From Otatea glauca (lineage: Eukaryota > Streptophyta > Magnoliopsida > Poales > Poaceae): a DNA stretch of 64,000 nucleotides. Below the pieces are notes generated by a model. That model was not told the origin of the DNA. It did no database searches and was given only the letters and a program-made list of their open reading frames with translations. The stretch is from the NCBI GenBank assembly GCA_036346275.1, contig CM070713.1, forward strand, positions 78,050,382 to 78,114,381. Direction: 5' to 3'. Positions 10,363-20,514 of the stretch are shown here, piece after piece. Every line of letters starts with the position of its first letter. Position 1 is the first letter of the stretch. The position numbers and the translations under genes were made by a program.

Positions 10363-12028
10363 TGTGAAATCATGTGCTGAAAAATTGGATGAGTAATGAA
10401 ATTGGCATTGCAATGTGGTTGTGCTCATGGCATGTGTGGTGCTTTGGTATGTGCTGTTTCAGATGTTTACTTGATATGCTTGTGATAGCATGGTAATGGT
10501 TTTGCTTGATGCAATGCGCTCGTGTGAGTGGTTGCATAGACTGATGTGAGTCAAGTCGTGGACTTGTGCTCGGAATTGTTTCTTGTTTATTCATGTGCAG
10601 GTGTTGCTCGAGGGCGAACGTGGTCGATGACAGGACCGGAACTAGGTTCATGGAGGAACTGAGGTTCGAGACTAGATTCAGAGAGGAATCGAGGTCTTGG
10701 TGGTCAAGGATGTCATACGGAACGTTCGGGCTAGAGAACATGCACATGGAGGCTGGTTAGTCACGTATTTACAGCATGTGGGCTGTACATGCGTGCAAGA
10801 GTTGTTTTTGGCCATGTTGGGCCAGGTTGAGATGTATACAAACTCTTTCCATGTTGGAAGTGGAGTTGTATTCAATCTCTTTATGCTTGCTCAGTATAAA
10901 TAGGGGGAGGTGTCTCATGTTTATGATGAGCACTGAGGTTTTAGGGTTTGTACTCTTTTGTTTGGAGTGCTGTAACCAGACTAGACAAAAAGAAATAAAG
11001 ATCGATTTCTTTACTACCAAAAGTTCCTCATGGTGATTTTTCCTCATGCTCGGCAAATGCAATGACACCCGAGCGAAAGAAAAATTGACGATATGAAGGT
11101 CCAGCCAGACTACTGATGAAACGCGTGCTATAGTATTTCGTTTCTACAGTAAAGCGCGGGTTACTGTTCATGCGCGCTTTGATTCAGTGATCGTCTTCTG
11201 GTTTGTTTGCACGGTTCTTGTTTTTATAGATTGATTCATTGTCTCTCTTATTTCAACAAGTTTAATATTGATTTGATCCATACAAAACCTTCCTAGAGTA
11301 TGAACTTAGAGTTCCTGAAAGTTTCGTTGGTTAATCTTTTGTAGATTGTGATTAATCACGAAATTAGGGTTTGATCAGTTCTCGTCATAATCTGTCACAG
11401 CATGCTTGCGAGGTTAATAAATTTTGATCTGTAGGTCCGATCGAGTTGATTCTTGTTGGGTTAGATTCATAATTGAATCTGGTTTCTTCAGTTAACATTT
11501 CACACTAATACAACGGTGGGATCTACGGTTAATCTCATTGTTTGAGTTTGGTCCGTTGCTAGTTTGATTTTGGTCCGTCGCTGTTAGATCGTTTTTTGTT
11601 TCAGCCGTCTTGCAAAGAATATAACTATAGATCCATATGTCCGATTGAGTTAATTATTTTTGTGTTAGCTTCGTAATGGAATCTAGTTTCTACAGTTAAA
11701 ATTTCATATCAATCTAACGGTTAGATCTTCATAAATCTTAGTTTTAGTGAATATATATCAGTCTGTCTCGTTTGGTCCGGCGTGAATTGATTTGGTTTTG
11801 CTACCGTAGAAATTTGGTCCGTAGTGCATGTGAAAATTTGGTCTGGCAAGAAGTTTGGTCCGGCGTACAAGTAAAAGTTTGGTCCGGCGCAATAAGGTTT
11901 CTGTTGAATACAAATTAAGCGATCTAAGTTTGTTTGGGGTGTTTCAAAAATCATAAAAATTTTATTTTAGCTTCCGCGCAATCATTCACCCCCCTCTGAT
12001 TGCTAGATTAGTATATTTCGATCCTACA
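10363..12028 (+). repeat. 5' LTR of copia element, 1666 bp
   Basis: It runs from TGTGAAATCATGTGC to CGATCCTACA. It contains a 204-bp-period internal tandem duplication starting near 11424 and 11628, and a cluster of TTTGGTCCG words at 11547-11886. Open frames within it (10370-11068 and 11721-11954, either strand) recur in the 3' LTR and are not genes. Confidence 0.95.
10895..10999 (+). promoter_or_regulatory. LTR core promoter and poly(A) signal
   Basis: TATAAATAG at 10895-10903 is a good TATA box and AATAAA at 10994-10999 a good polyadenylation signal. The pair recurs in the 3' LTR (TATAAATA at 19023) and in the inverted solo LTR (56079-56086), so it is a conserved feature of the family. 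The spacing implies a short R region. Confidence 0.65.
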
Positions 12029-12030
12029 AG

Positions 12031-12042
12031 TGGTATCAGAGC
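12031..12042 (+). other. Primer-binding site (tRNA-iMet)
   Basis: TGGTATCAGAGC lies two bases after the 5' LTR. It matches the 3' end complement of plant initiator methionine tRNA, the usual primer of Ty1/copia elements. Confidence 0.9.
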
Positions 12043-12087
12043 AAGGTTTTTCTAATTATTCTTAACCGGTGATTAGAATTCATACCA

Positions 12088-13026
12088 ATGGATCGATATT
12101 CGACAAAACCTTGTATTTTCGATGATGTTGATTTTCAGTTTTGGAAGGCCAAGATGGAGGCGTACATCCAAGCACAGGGCTTCGCAATTTTGGAGAAGGT
12201 TTACAAGCTGTACGAAGTTCCTGAGAACGACAACGTCAACGACGTCAATCGCGCACATGTTGAAGCAAACAGCAAGGCACGCAACTTGATCATCCAGGGC
12301 TTGGGACGCAGCGACTTCGATCGAGTGGTTCATCTTCGATCCGCATATGAGGTATGGAAATCTCTTTGTGACTATCACGAGGGATCAAACACTGTCAAAG
12401 AGGTTCGCCAAGATATTTACAAAAAAGAATATATGTGTTTCGAGATGAAACTTGGTGAGTCTGTAGATGACTTTTTTGCACGCTTTAATAAAATTCTTAG
12501 CAATCTACGTGTTGTTGGGGTTAGCTATGACGATGCTGCTAATGCTAGACAAATGTTTAGTGCTTTGGACATGTCAGTGTGGGAGATGAAGGTAACATCT
12601 ATACAAGAATCTACTATCATCAGCACACTCACATTAGATGTTCTTTATTCTAAGTTGAAGACTCATGAATTAGATGTTCTTGCTAGGAAAGGTAATTCTA
12701 AATCAATTGCTTTGATCTCTAACCCTAACATGTCAAATGCTGATTCTTCTTCTAGCTTTGCTTTGTCCTCCTTGTCGTCTTTAACAGATGAACAAATTGA
12801 AGAATTTCCTGAAGAAGATTTGGCACTACTCTCTTCTCGCTTTAATAAAGCTTTGCAGAATGTCAGAATGAGAAAGAGAGTAGGTGGTAGTCCTCCTAGG
12901 TGCTACGAGTGTGGCGATCTCAACCACATTCGTCCGAATTGTCCAAAAATTTCAGGTAAAAATTCAAAAGAAGAAAAGGATAGGAGGAACGACAAGAAGA
13001 AAGCTTCTCAAGCAAAGCAAGAATAA
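12088..13026 (+). CDS. Copia gag (capsid and nucleocapsid), 312 residues
   Basis: The ATG at 12088 lies 46 bases after the primer site. The N-terminal half contains a tryptophan-rich start (FQFWKAKMEAYIQAQG), an AYEVWKSLCDYHEG motif and a FFARFNKILSNLR helix, typical of copia gag (the UBN2/gag-polypeptide family). A CCHC zinc knuckle (CYECGDLNHIRPNC, C-x2-C-x4-H-x4-C) lies near residues 271-284, followed by a lysine-rich tail. It forms the virus-like particle and binds the element RNA. The frame ends at a stop at 13024-13026, where the homologous protein would continue in another frame, so the downstream part is cut off by a frameshift. Confidence 0.85.
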   Translation: MDRYSTKPCIFDDVDFQFWKAKMEAYIQAQGFAILEKVYKLYEVPENDNVNDVNRAHVEANSKARNLIIQGLGRSDFDRVVHLRSAYEVWKSLCDYHEGSNTVKEVRQDIYKKEYMCFEMKLGESVDDFFARFNKILSNLRVVGVSYDDAANARQMFSALDMSVWEMKVTSIQESTIISTLTLDVLYSKLKTHELDVLARKGNSKSIALISNPNMSNADSSSSFALSSLSSLTDEQIEEFPEEDLALLSSRFNKALQNVRMRKRVGGSPPRCYECGDLNHIRPNCPKISGKNSKEEKDRRNDKKKASQAKQE

Positions 13027-14112
13027 GAAAAAGCTTTACAACCATAAAGTTGTCCACCGAGTTCTTTCCGCTCTTGAACAAGTCAATTTGAGCGATGTGG
13101 ACTCGGGAAGTAGCGAAGAAGACACAACAACGCCAACCAAGCGTGAACTTACTGGTTTGTGTCTTATGGCAAGAAGTGATGAAAGCCTTACTGAAGATGA
13201 CCACGACAGTGACTTTAATGAGGTAGAGCCTTCTTATGATGAATTAGCCATAGCTGTTGCTCGTCTTGGTAAATTGCTTGATAAACGCGACAAGAAAATC
13301 AAGAAACATGATTTTATTGTTGAATCATTTAATGCTGAAATTGCTATACTTAAATCTTTAATTCCTGATGATGATGCTTGCAAATCATGTGACTTAATTT
13401 ACAATGAGCTCACTTTGCTTAGGAAAGAACATGCTTCCTTGATTGAGCAAAATAAGAAAAATGAGAAATATGTTAGACATGCTAGTTGTTTCACTGATGA
13501 TTTGCATGATTCAATTTCTTGTTCTAAATGTTCAATTCTTGAATTGAAATTGAAAGATGCAAATGCTAAAGTTTCTCAAATGATTAATGATATGCTCACT
13601 CATGAGGTTCTTTCATGCTCAAATTGTCGCAAGCAAAAGACTAAAGTGGACGTTCCATGCAATAATTGTTTAACTCTTGCTATGAAGGTTGATTACTTGC
13701 AAAATTCTTTAGAACGTTTCACTAATGGCAAGAAAAATTTGAACATGATTTTGGACCAATCTAAGGTTAGCTCAAACAAGAAAGGTTTAGGTTTTGATCC
13801 TTATGCTTCATATGAAACTAAACCTCCCATCTTGCTCGTGCTCTTTGCAATGACAAAATTGAGATTATTAATGAGCCTAAGAAAATTGTCTTTAAGTCTG
13901 CTGGAGTTTTATCTTCTACTATAATGAATGCAAATGTTGCTTCTACCTCTAAAGCTAAACATCGTGTTAAGTACACTTGCACTCATTGTGGTAGAGATAG
14001 ACACTTAGTAGATTTTTGCTTTAGACTAGCCAAACAACAAAAGAAAGAAAAGGCTAAGGCTAGGTCTAATTTCGCACAGCACGCTTTACTCCTCATTATG
14101 TGCCTAGGGTGA
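13027..14112 (+). pseudogene. Gag-pol linker with coiled coil and second zinc knuckle, frameshifted
   Basis: Reading continues in a second frame to about 13820 (end of that open frame 13924), then in a third (13924-14112). The middle is acidic and then heptad-like, with LDKRDKKIKKHDF and LLRKEHASLIEQNKKN, and has several Cys pairs (CSKC, CSNC, CNNC). The last piece has a second CCHC knuckle (CTHCGRDRHLVDFC). Similar extensions occur in Sirevirus-like copia elements. At least two frameshifts (near 13024 and near 13825) separate the pieces. Confidence 0.7.
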
Positions 14113-14554
14113 TGCAAACACCTTTTGTTGCTAGAAACACGGAAAGGGCAAATCCGATTTTGTGCATAAGAATACTCATGTTGTGCCTACTCTTGTGTGT
14201 CGTGTGTCTCAAGATCGATTCCTAAACATCTTATTTCTAACCCGATCGAGGCCTCGACATTTTCTCGCTTTTATGTAGGCTTCTCGCGAGGAAGGAGAAC
14301 ATATGGCTAGTGGATTCGGATGCTCACGCCACATGTCCGTGATGAAAATTGGTTCTCCTCCTCACTCGTGCATCTCGTCTTTGAAAGTGTAACTTTGGAG
14401 ATGCTTCTTTAAGCTCGATTGTGGCAAAAGGTACAAGATGTAAATAACAATTTTATGTTTAAAGATGTGGCTCTTGTTGAAAACTCAAATATAACTTGTC
14501 ATCTCAGATCTCAAATGATTGATGAAGATCTTGAGGTATGCTTTAAGAAAATGA
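14113..14554 (+). pseudogene. Protease remnant
   Basis: No open frame survives, but the WLVDS start of the copia aspartic protease motif can be read at 14304-14318. A one-base loss after it breaks the expected Asp-Ser-Gly site. The rest of the segment is interrupted by stops. Confidence 0.55.
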
Positions 14555-15730
14555 ATGCAAAGTGTTAGATGCTTCAGTGAACTTGTTTTTGGATTTCGAT
14601 TTGGAAGAGTGTTTAAAGTCGATTTTGATGTATCACCTTCTTCTAAGCATAGGTGTCTAGTTGCCAATGTTTCTAAAGATTTATTCTTTTGGCATCGTAG
14701 ACTTGGTCACGTTGGTTTTGATCATCTAACACGTGTTAGTGGTTTAGACCTCATTCGTGGTTTGCCTAAGCTTAAGGGTGATAGCGATATAGTATGCTCT
14801 TCTTGTAGACATAGTAAAATGATTGCAGGTTCACATCCACCTCTTACTATGGTGACGACAAACGCGCCCGGACAACTACTACATCTTGACACGGTTGGAC
14901 CTTCTCGAGTTCAGTCTTATGGTGGTAAATGGTACGTTCTTGTGGTTGTTGATGATTATTCAAGATACTCTTGGGTCTATTTTATGGCATGTAAAGATGA
15001 GGCTTTTAGTCATTTTAGAAGTCTTGTTCTTAGATTATCTATTGATCACCTGTGGTCTCTTAGAGCAATTAGAAGTGATAATGGAACCAATTTAAAATTC
15101 TTCATTTGATCACTTTTGTGCTAAAAAGGAATTGATCATCAATTTTCATCTCTGGAGTACCTCAACAAAACGGTGTAGTTGAACGAAAAATAGAACTTTG
15201 GTGGAAATGGCTAGACCATGCTAGATGAATATCAAACTCCTAGAAAGTTTTGGGCTGAAGCGATATCAACTGCATGTTATGTTTCAAATCGTGTTTACTT
15301 AAGATCAAAATTGGGTAAAACTGCTTATGAACTTCGGTTTGGACATAGGCCTAGCGTTTCTCATTTCAGAGTTTTTGGATGCAAATGCTTTGTCTTGAAA
15401 TCTGGAAATCTTGATAAATTTGAGGCTAGATCGTTGGATGACATTTTTCTTGGATACCCTGCTCATACACGTGGCTACCGTGCACTTGTCTTGGAGACTA
15501 ACAAAATTGTAGAAACTAGTGAAGTTACTTTTAATGAGATTAGTCCAAATAATGCAGGTACAGGTGCATATGTTCAGGGGGAGAGTATTTTTGTTCATGA
15601 GGACGATGATGATGTTGAGGATGAGGTATTGGTTCCTCTCAGACAACCAACTGTAGCACCTTTGGCACCTACTGCTACATCACATACAATTGAGCATCCT
15701 CAAGCTACAACCTCATCTGTACATCTTTGA
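14555..15730 (+). pseudogene. Integrase remnant
   Basis: The zinc-binding HHCC region is visible as HRRLGHVGFDHL followed by CSSCRHSKM. The catalytic core has Asp in LDTVGPS and Asp in IRSDNGTN. Reading then breaks at about 15095-15215 with stops and frameshifts, just where the catalytic Glu lies, and resumes at 15218 with the C-terminal part (TMLDEYQTPRKFWAEA, FRVFGCKCFVL). The acidic linker toward reverse transcriptase follows. Confidence 0.8.
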
Positions 15731-17027
15731 AAATGAAGATGAAGAAGGAGAAGTTTCAAATTACAGCTCCTTGCATATTCAAAGGAGGCATCCACCGAAT
15801 GATGATTGGAGATTTAAATGAGAGAGTCACCCGGTCCAGGTATATTGCTTCTGATACTCATGCTCATTCTGCTTTTGTTGCTTCTTTTGAACCCAAAGAT
15901 ATATCTCATGCATTAACTGACGAATCTTGGATCAATGCCATGCATGAGGAATTAGAGAATTTTGAACGCAATAAAGTCTGGAAACTTGTTTCTCCACCTC
16001 CTGATTTTAATATTATTGGAACAAGATGGGTTTTCAAAAATAAACAAAGTGAGGATGGTGTTGTTGTTAGAAACAAAGCTAGATTGGTTGCTCAAGGTTT
16101 TTCACAAATTGAAGGTTTAGATTTTCATGAAACCTTTGTTCTTGTTGCTAGAATTGAAGCCATTAGAATTCTTTTAGCATTTGGTGCATCTAAAGGTTTT
16201 AGATTGTATCAAATGGATGTGAAAAGTGCTTTTCTAAATGGCTATATCAATGAGGAAGTTTATGTTAAGCAACCACCTGGTTTTGAAAATCCAAAGTTTC
16301 GAGATCATGTTTACAAATTGTCAAAAGCTTTGTATGGTTTTAAACAAGCCCCTAGAGCATGGTATGATAGGCTAAAAACTTTTTTACTTGAAAAGGGGTT
16401 TTCAATGGGAAAAGTTGACAAAACTCTCTTTTTACTCAAGCAAGGCAATGATCAATTATTTGTTCAGATTTATGTTGATGATATTATCTTTGGTGGTTCC
16501 TCTCATGTTTTAGTGTCCGAAGTTTTGAAATCATGAAGAAGGAATTTGAGATGAGTATGATGGGTGAATTAACTTACTTTTTGGGACTGCAAATCAAACA
16601 AGTAAAGGAAGGTACTTTTGTTCATCAAAGCAAGTACACAAAAGATTTGCTTCATCGCTTTGGGATGGAAAACTGCAATCCGATCATGACACCGATGGGA
16701 GGCACTTGCACACTTGATCCGGATGAAGATGGTGAGCCGATTGATCAAAAGGAATATAGAAGCTTGATAGGTTCACTTTTGTACCTCACTGCATCAAGGC
16801 CGGATATACAATTTGCTGTGTGCTTGTGTGCACGTTTTCAAGCTTTCTCATGTGCTTCACATCGCCAAGCTATCAAGCGAATTTTCAGGTATCTTCATGG
16901 TACTCAAGAATTTGGCATATGGCTTTCTGCTTCCTCATGTATTAGTTTAAGAGTATTTTCTGATGCTGACTTTGGAGGTTGTAGAATTGATAGAAAAGTA
17001 CATCCGTACATGTCACTTCTTGGGTAA
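15731..17027 (+). pseudogene. Reverse transcriptase remnant
   Basis: Typical copia RT motifs occur in order: ALTDESWINAMHEE, IGTRWVFKNK, ARLVAQGFSQ, YQMDVKSAFLNG, LYGFKQAPRAWYDRL and the catalytic YVDDI at about 16471-16485. A frame change at about 16533 separates RT from its thumb and RNase H start (16533-17027), which includes YRSLIGSLLYLTASRPDI. The usual Ala-Pro in the TFAPVAR motif is Val-Leu here. Confidence 0.88.
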
Positions 17028-17035
17028 TTCTCTTA

Positions 17036-17416
17036 TTGCATGGTCATCTAGAAAACAATCTTCATTGCACAATCAATCTTGAATCAATATGTAGTCTTGC
17101 TAGTTGTTGTTCTCAAATTCTTTGGATAGTAGCTACACTTAAAGATTATGGGGTTAATTTGGATAGTGTGCCTCTTTTATGTGATAACACTAGTGCAATT
17201 TGTATTGCTAAAAACCCTGTGCAACATTCTAGAACCAAACATATTGAGATCAGATTTCACTTTCTTAGGGATCATGTAGAAAAGGGAAATATTGTGCTTC
17301 ATCATGTGGATACTGAACATCAATTGGCGGACATTTTCACAAAACCTTTGTCTTCTTCTCGTTTTGCTTTTATTCGGGGAGAACTTGGGGTCGTTCATCC
17401 AATGGGTTTGTTTTGA
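17036..17416 (+). pseudogene. RNase H remnant, end of pol
   Basis: The segment carries CDNTSAICIAKNPVQHSRTK and ADIFTKPL, the end of copia RNase H. It is out of frame with the preceding piece, and the normally conserved ADWAG..DRKSTSG region at the join (about 16965-17035) is damaged. The stop at 17414-17416 is probably the natural pol end. Confidence 0.8.
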
Positions 17417-18481
17417 GGGGGAGTTTTTGAAAACTTTGTAATATTTTGCAACATACTTTTTATTTTGTGTGTCTCTTAAATAAAAACAAAAAATGAGAAA
17501 AACAATGAAAAAGTAATGAGCATTGTATTTAATACACATATGTCATTTGAAGCCATGTTTATGCTACAAAGTCTTTGCAACTTCATATTTATGCATATAT
17601 GGTGTAGTTTATGTCATGACTATTTAATTGGAATGATAACTTGAATTAAATCTTGTCATGGTTGAACTTTCTTGGCTATCTTGATCCTGCTCAAAAAGTG
17701 CTAAATATGAAATTTATCAAGTTAAGTGCTAAAGCTCAAAGAGTGATTGTTAATAAATGCAAGATCAAGGTTATGTACTATCGCACTTCTTCTTTACAAG
17801 ACTGCTTATCATTGCACTTTGATATGAACTTGGAAGAGGTTGTGTGTGACCAAAACCATGAAACCTTAAGCTTGTGATTGCTTGGCATGGTTGAAAAGTA
17901 AGGCTGATGGTGCATATAATTCCTTGCAATTGTTATTGTTGCAATCAATCAATGAATCAGTTTTTCAAGCATAAATAAAATGCACAAAAATTCAATGTTT
18001 TTAGGTTTTTAGATTGTTGAGAAAGCGAGATCATGCCATGCAATAAATTGTTAACAGTACTTGATTTCTAGTTATGCTTACTCTACATTGTCTTTGTGTA
18101 GATTTGAGGGTGCAAGTATTTTTGATAGCATGGCTTGGTGATGAATTTGCTACATTTGTGGATGACTTATAATGCTCATTACATAAAGAAAATGAAAAAC
18201 TAAAAACAAACAAAAATATTTTGTTTTCTCTCTTTTGTATTCTCGATGAATCCATTGTCAAAGAGGGAGAACTTTGCCACTCTAGAGAATTTATACATGC
18301 ACTTTACACATGCACATGTTCTTGTATAAGTGGTATTCATTACATTTACAATTTGTCAAAGGGGAAAATTTTGTGTTTTTCACTTTGGCTTTTGATTTTA
18401 GAACTTTTTTATTTCAAAAAACTTTTCTTGTGAGATGAATGCCAATGTTCAATTCTAAGTGGTGTTGCCAATGTTTTCATC
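17417..18481 (+). other. Noncoding region between pol and 3' LTR
   Basis: About 1.07 kb of AT-rich sequence lies between pol and the purine tract. Small frames (17653-17877, 18031-18261 on the minus strand, 18221-18433) show no transmembrane or env-like features I can support. Some Sireviruses carry an env-like frame here; this copy does not. Confidence 0.5.
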
Positions 18482-18492
18482 AAGGGGGAGAT
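18482..18492 (+). other. Polypurine tract
   Basis: AAGGGGGAGAT directly precedes the TG of the 3' LTR, the position needed for plus-strand priming. Confidence 0.85.
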
Positions 18493-20154
18493 TGTGAAAT
18501 CATGTGCTGAAAAATTGGCTGAGTAATGAAATTGGCGTTGCAATGTGGTTGTGCTCATGGCATGTGTGGTGCTTTGGTATGTGCTGTTTCAGATGTTTAC
18601 TTGATATGCTTGTGATAGCATGGTAATGGTTTTGCTTGATGCAATGCGCTCGTGTGAGTGGTTGCATAGACTGATGTGAGTCAAGTCGTGGACTTGTGCT
18701 CGGAATTGTTTCTTGTTTATTCATGTGCAGGTGTTGCTCAAGAGCGAACGTGGTCGATGACGGGACCGGAACTAGGTTCATGGAGGAACTGAGGTTCGAG
18801 ACTAGATTCAGAGAGGAATCGAGGTCTTGGTAGTCAAGGATGTCATACTAACGTCGGGCTGGAGAACATGCACATGGAGGTCGGTTAGTCACGTATTTAC
18901 AAAGATGTGGGCTGTACATGCGTGCAAGAGTTGTTTTTGGCCATGTTGGGCGAGTTGAGATGTATACAAACTCTTTCCATGTTGGAAGTGGAGTTGTATT
19001 CAATCTCTTTATGTTTGCTCAGTATAAATAGGGGGAGGCGTCTCATGTTTATGGTGAGCGCTGAGGTTTTAGGATTTGTACTCTTTTGTTTGGAGTGCTG
19101 TAACCAGACTAGACAAAAAGAAATAAAGATCGATTTCTTTACTACCAAAAGTTCTCCTGGTGATTTTTCCTCATGCTCGGCAGTATCTGCAAATGACACC
19201 CGAGCGAAAGAAAAATTGACGATACAAAGGTCCAGCGCAGCTCTGAGAACGCAAAGTACACTGATTTCGTTTCTACAAGAAATCGCGGTTACCGCTCATG
19301 CACGCTTTGATTCGTTGATCGTCTTCTGGTTTGTTTGCACGGTTCTTGTTTTTATAGATTGATTCATTGTCTCTCTTGTTTCAACAAGTTTAATATTGAT
19401 TTGATCCATACAAAACCTTCCTAGAGTATGAACTTAGAGTTCCTGAAAGTTTCATTGGTTAATCTTTTGTAGATTGTGATTAATCACGAAATTAGGGTTT
19501 GATCAGTTCTCGTCATAATCTGTCACAGCATGCTTGCGAGGTTAATAAATTTTGATCTGTAGGTCCGATCGAGTTGATTCTTGTTGGGTTAGATTCATAA
19601 TTGAATCTGGTTTCTTCAGTTAACATTTCACACTAATACAACGGTGGGATCTACGGTTAATCTCATTGTTTGAGTTTGGTCCGTTGCTAGTTTGATTTTG
19701 GTCCGTCGCTGTTAGATCGGTTTTTGTTTCAGCCGTCTTGCAAAGAATATAACTATAGATCCATATGTCCGATTGAGTTAATTCTTTTTTTGTTAGCTTC
19801 GTAATGGAATCTAGTTTCTACAGTTAAAATTTCATATCAATCTAACGGTTAGATCTTCATAAATCTTAGTTTTAGTGAATATATATCAGTCTGTCTCGTT
19901 TGGTCCGGCGTGAATTGATTTGGTTTTGCTACCGTAGAAATTTGGTCCGTAGTGCATGTGAAAATTTGGTCTGGCAAGAAGTTTGGTCCGGCGTACAAGT
20001 AAAAGTTTGATCCGGCGCAATAAGGTTTCTGTTGAATACAAATTAAGCGATCTAAGTTTGTTTGGGGTGTTTCAAAAATCATAAAATTTTATTTTAGCTT
20101 CCGCGCAATCATTCACCCCCTTTGATTGTTAGATTAGTATATTTCGATCCTACA
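18493..20154 (+). repeat. 3' LTR of copia element, 1662 bp
   Basis: It aligns with the 5' LTR along its whole length, with scattered substitutions and a denser patch of differences near 18830-18960 and 19180-19290. It has the same ends, TATA box and 204-bp internal duplication. Confidence 0.95.
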
Positions 20155-20159
20155 GAGAT

Positions 20160-20514
20160 TCTGCTGTGTGCTCTGCTCATCTTGAGGACTGCAGGACACG
20201 CAACATTTCAGAGGTCGGAGTGTGTCCTGCAGGCAGGAGGGAGCTTTGAACCTGTCCCAAGATGCAATGTGCTATTGCTTTTCAGAGGTTGTAGCGTTCG
20301 ACTAGAGCTGTTATGGATTTTGGCTACACCACGAAAACGTGCAGTTGATTCAAGGTTACATTCTACAGCATATCATTAGTACCACTCCCTGGATGTTTCC
20401 GTAGGTTGATCGCCATGAACGTGTATCACGTTAGCAAGGCAAGCCACGGCCTGAGTGGGCTCTCTCTCGAGCAGAGAGTGCCTTCACTACAGTGGATAAC
20501 TGCTTAGAGGCGCC
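20160..20514. other. Intergenic region right of the copia insertion
   Basis: No gene is recognised. The last part probably belongs to the gag of the decayed copia element that follows. Confidence 0.4.

Larger units (their letters stand above)
10363..20154 (+). mobile_element. Complete, inactive Ty1/copia LTR retrotransposon, 9.8 kb
   Basis: Two LTRs (10363-12028, 18493-20154) begin TGTGAAATC and end GATCCTACA. They are flanked by the 5-bp duplication GAGAT (10358-10362 and 20155-20159). A primer-binding site for initiator-Met tRNA follows the 5' LTR, and a purine tract precedes the 3' LTR. The internal order is gag, protease, integrase, reverse transcriptase, RNase H, which defines Ty1/copia. 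Long LTRs, a gag with a long coiled-coil-like extension and about 1 kb between pol and the 3' LTR suggest the SIRE/Maximus (Sirevirus) lineage; this is inference. At least six frame changes and stops in pol mean it cannot make its own proteins. Its LTRs are still very similar, so insertion was fairly recent. Confidence 0.93.

Noticed and set aside
12884..13026. A separate gene starting at an internal ATG in the second gag frame
   Set aside because: The first part overlaps gag out of frame; real homology starts only after the frameshift near 13024.
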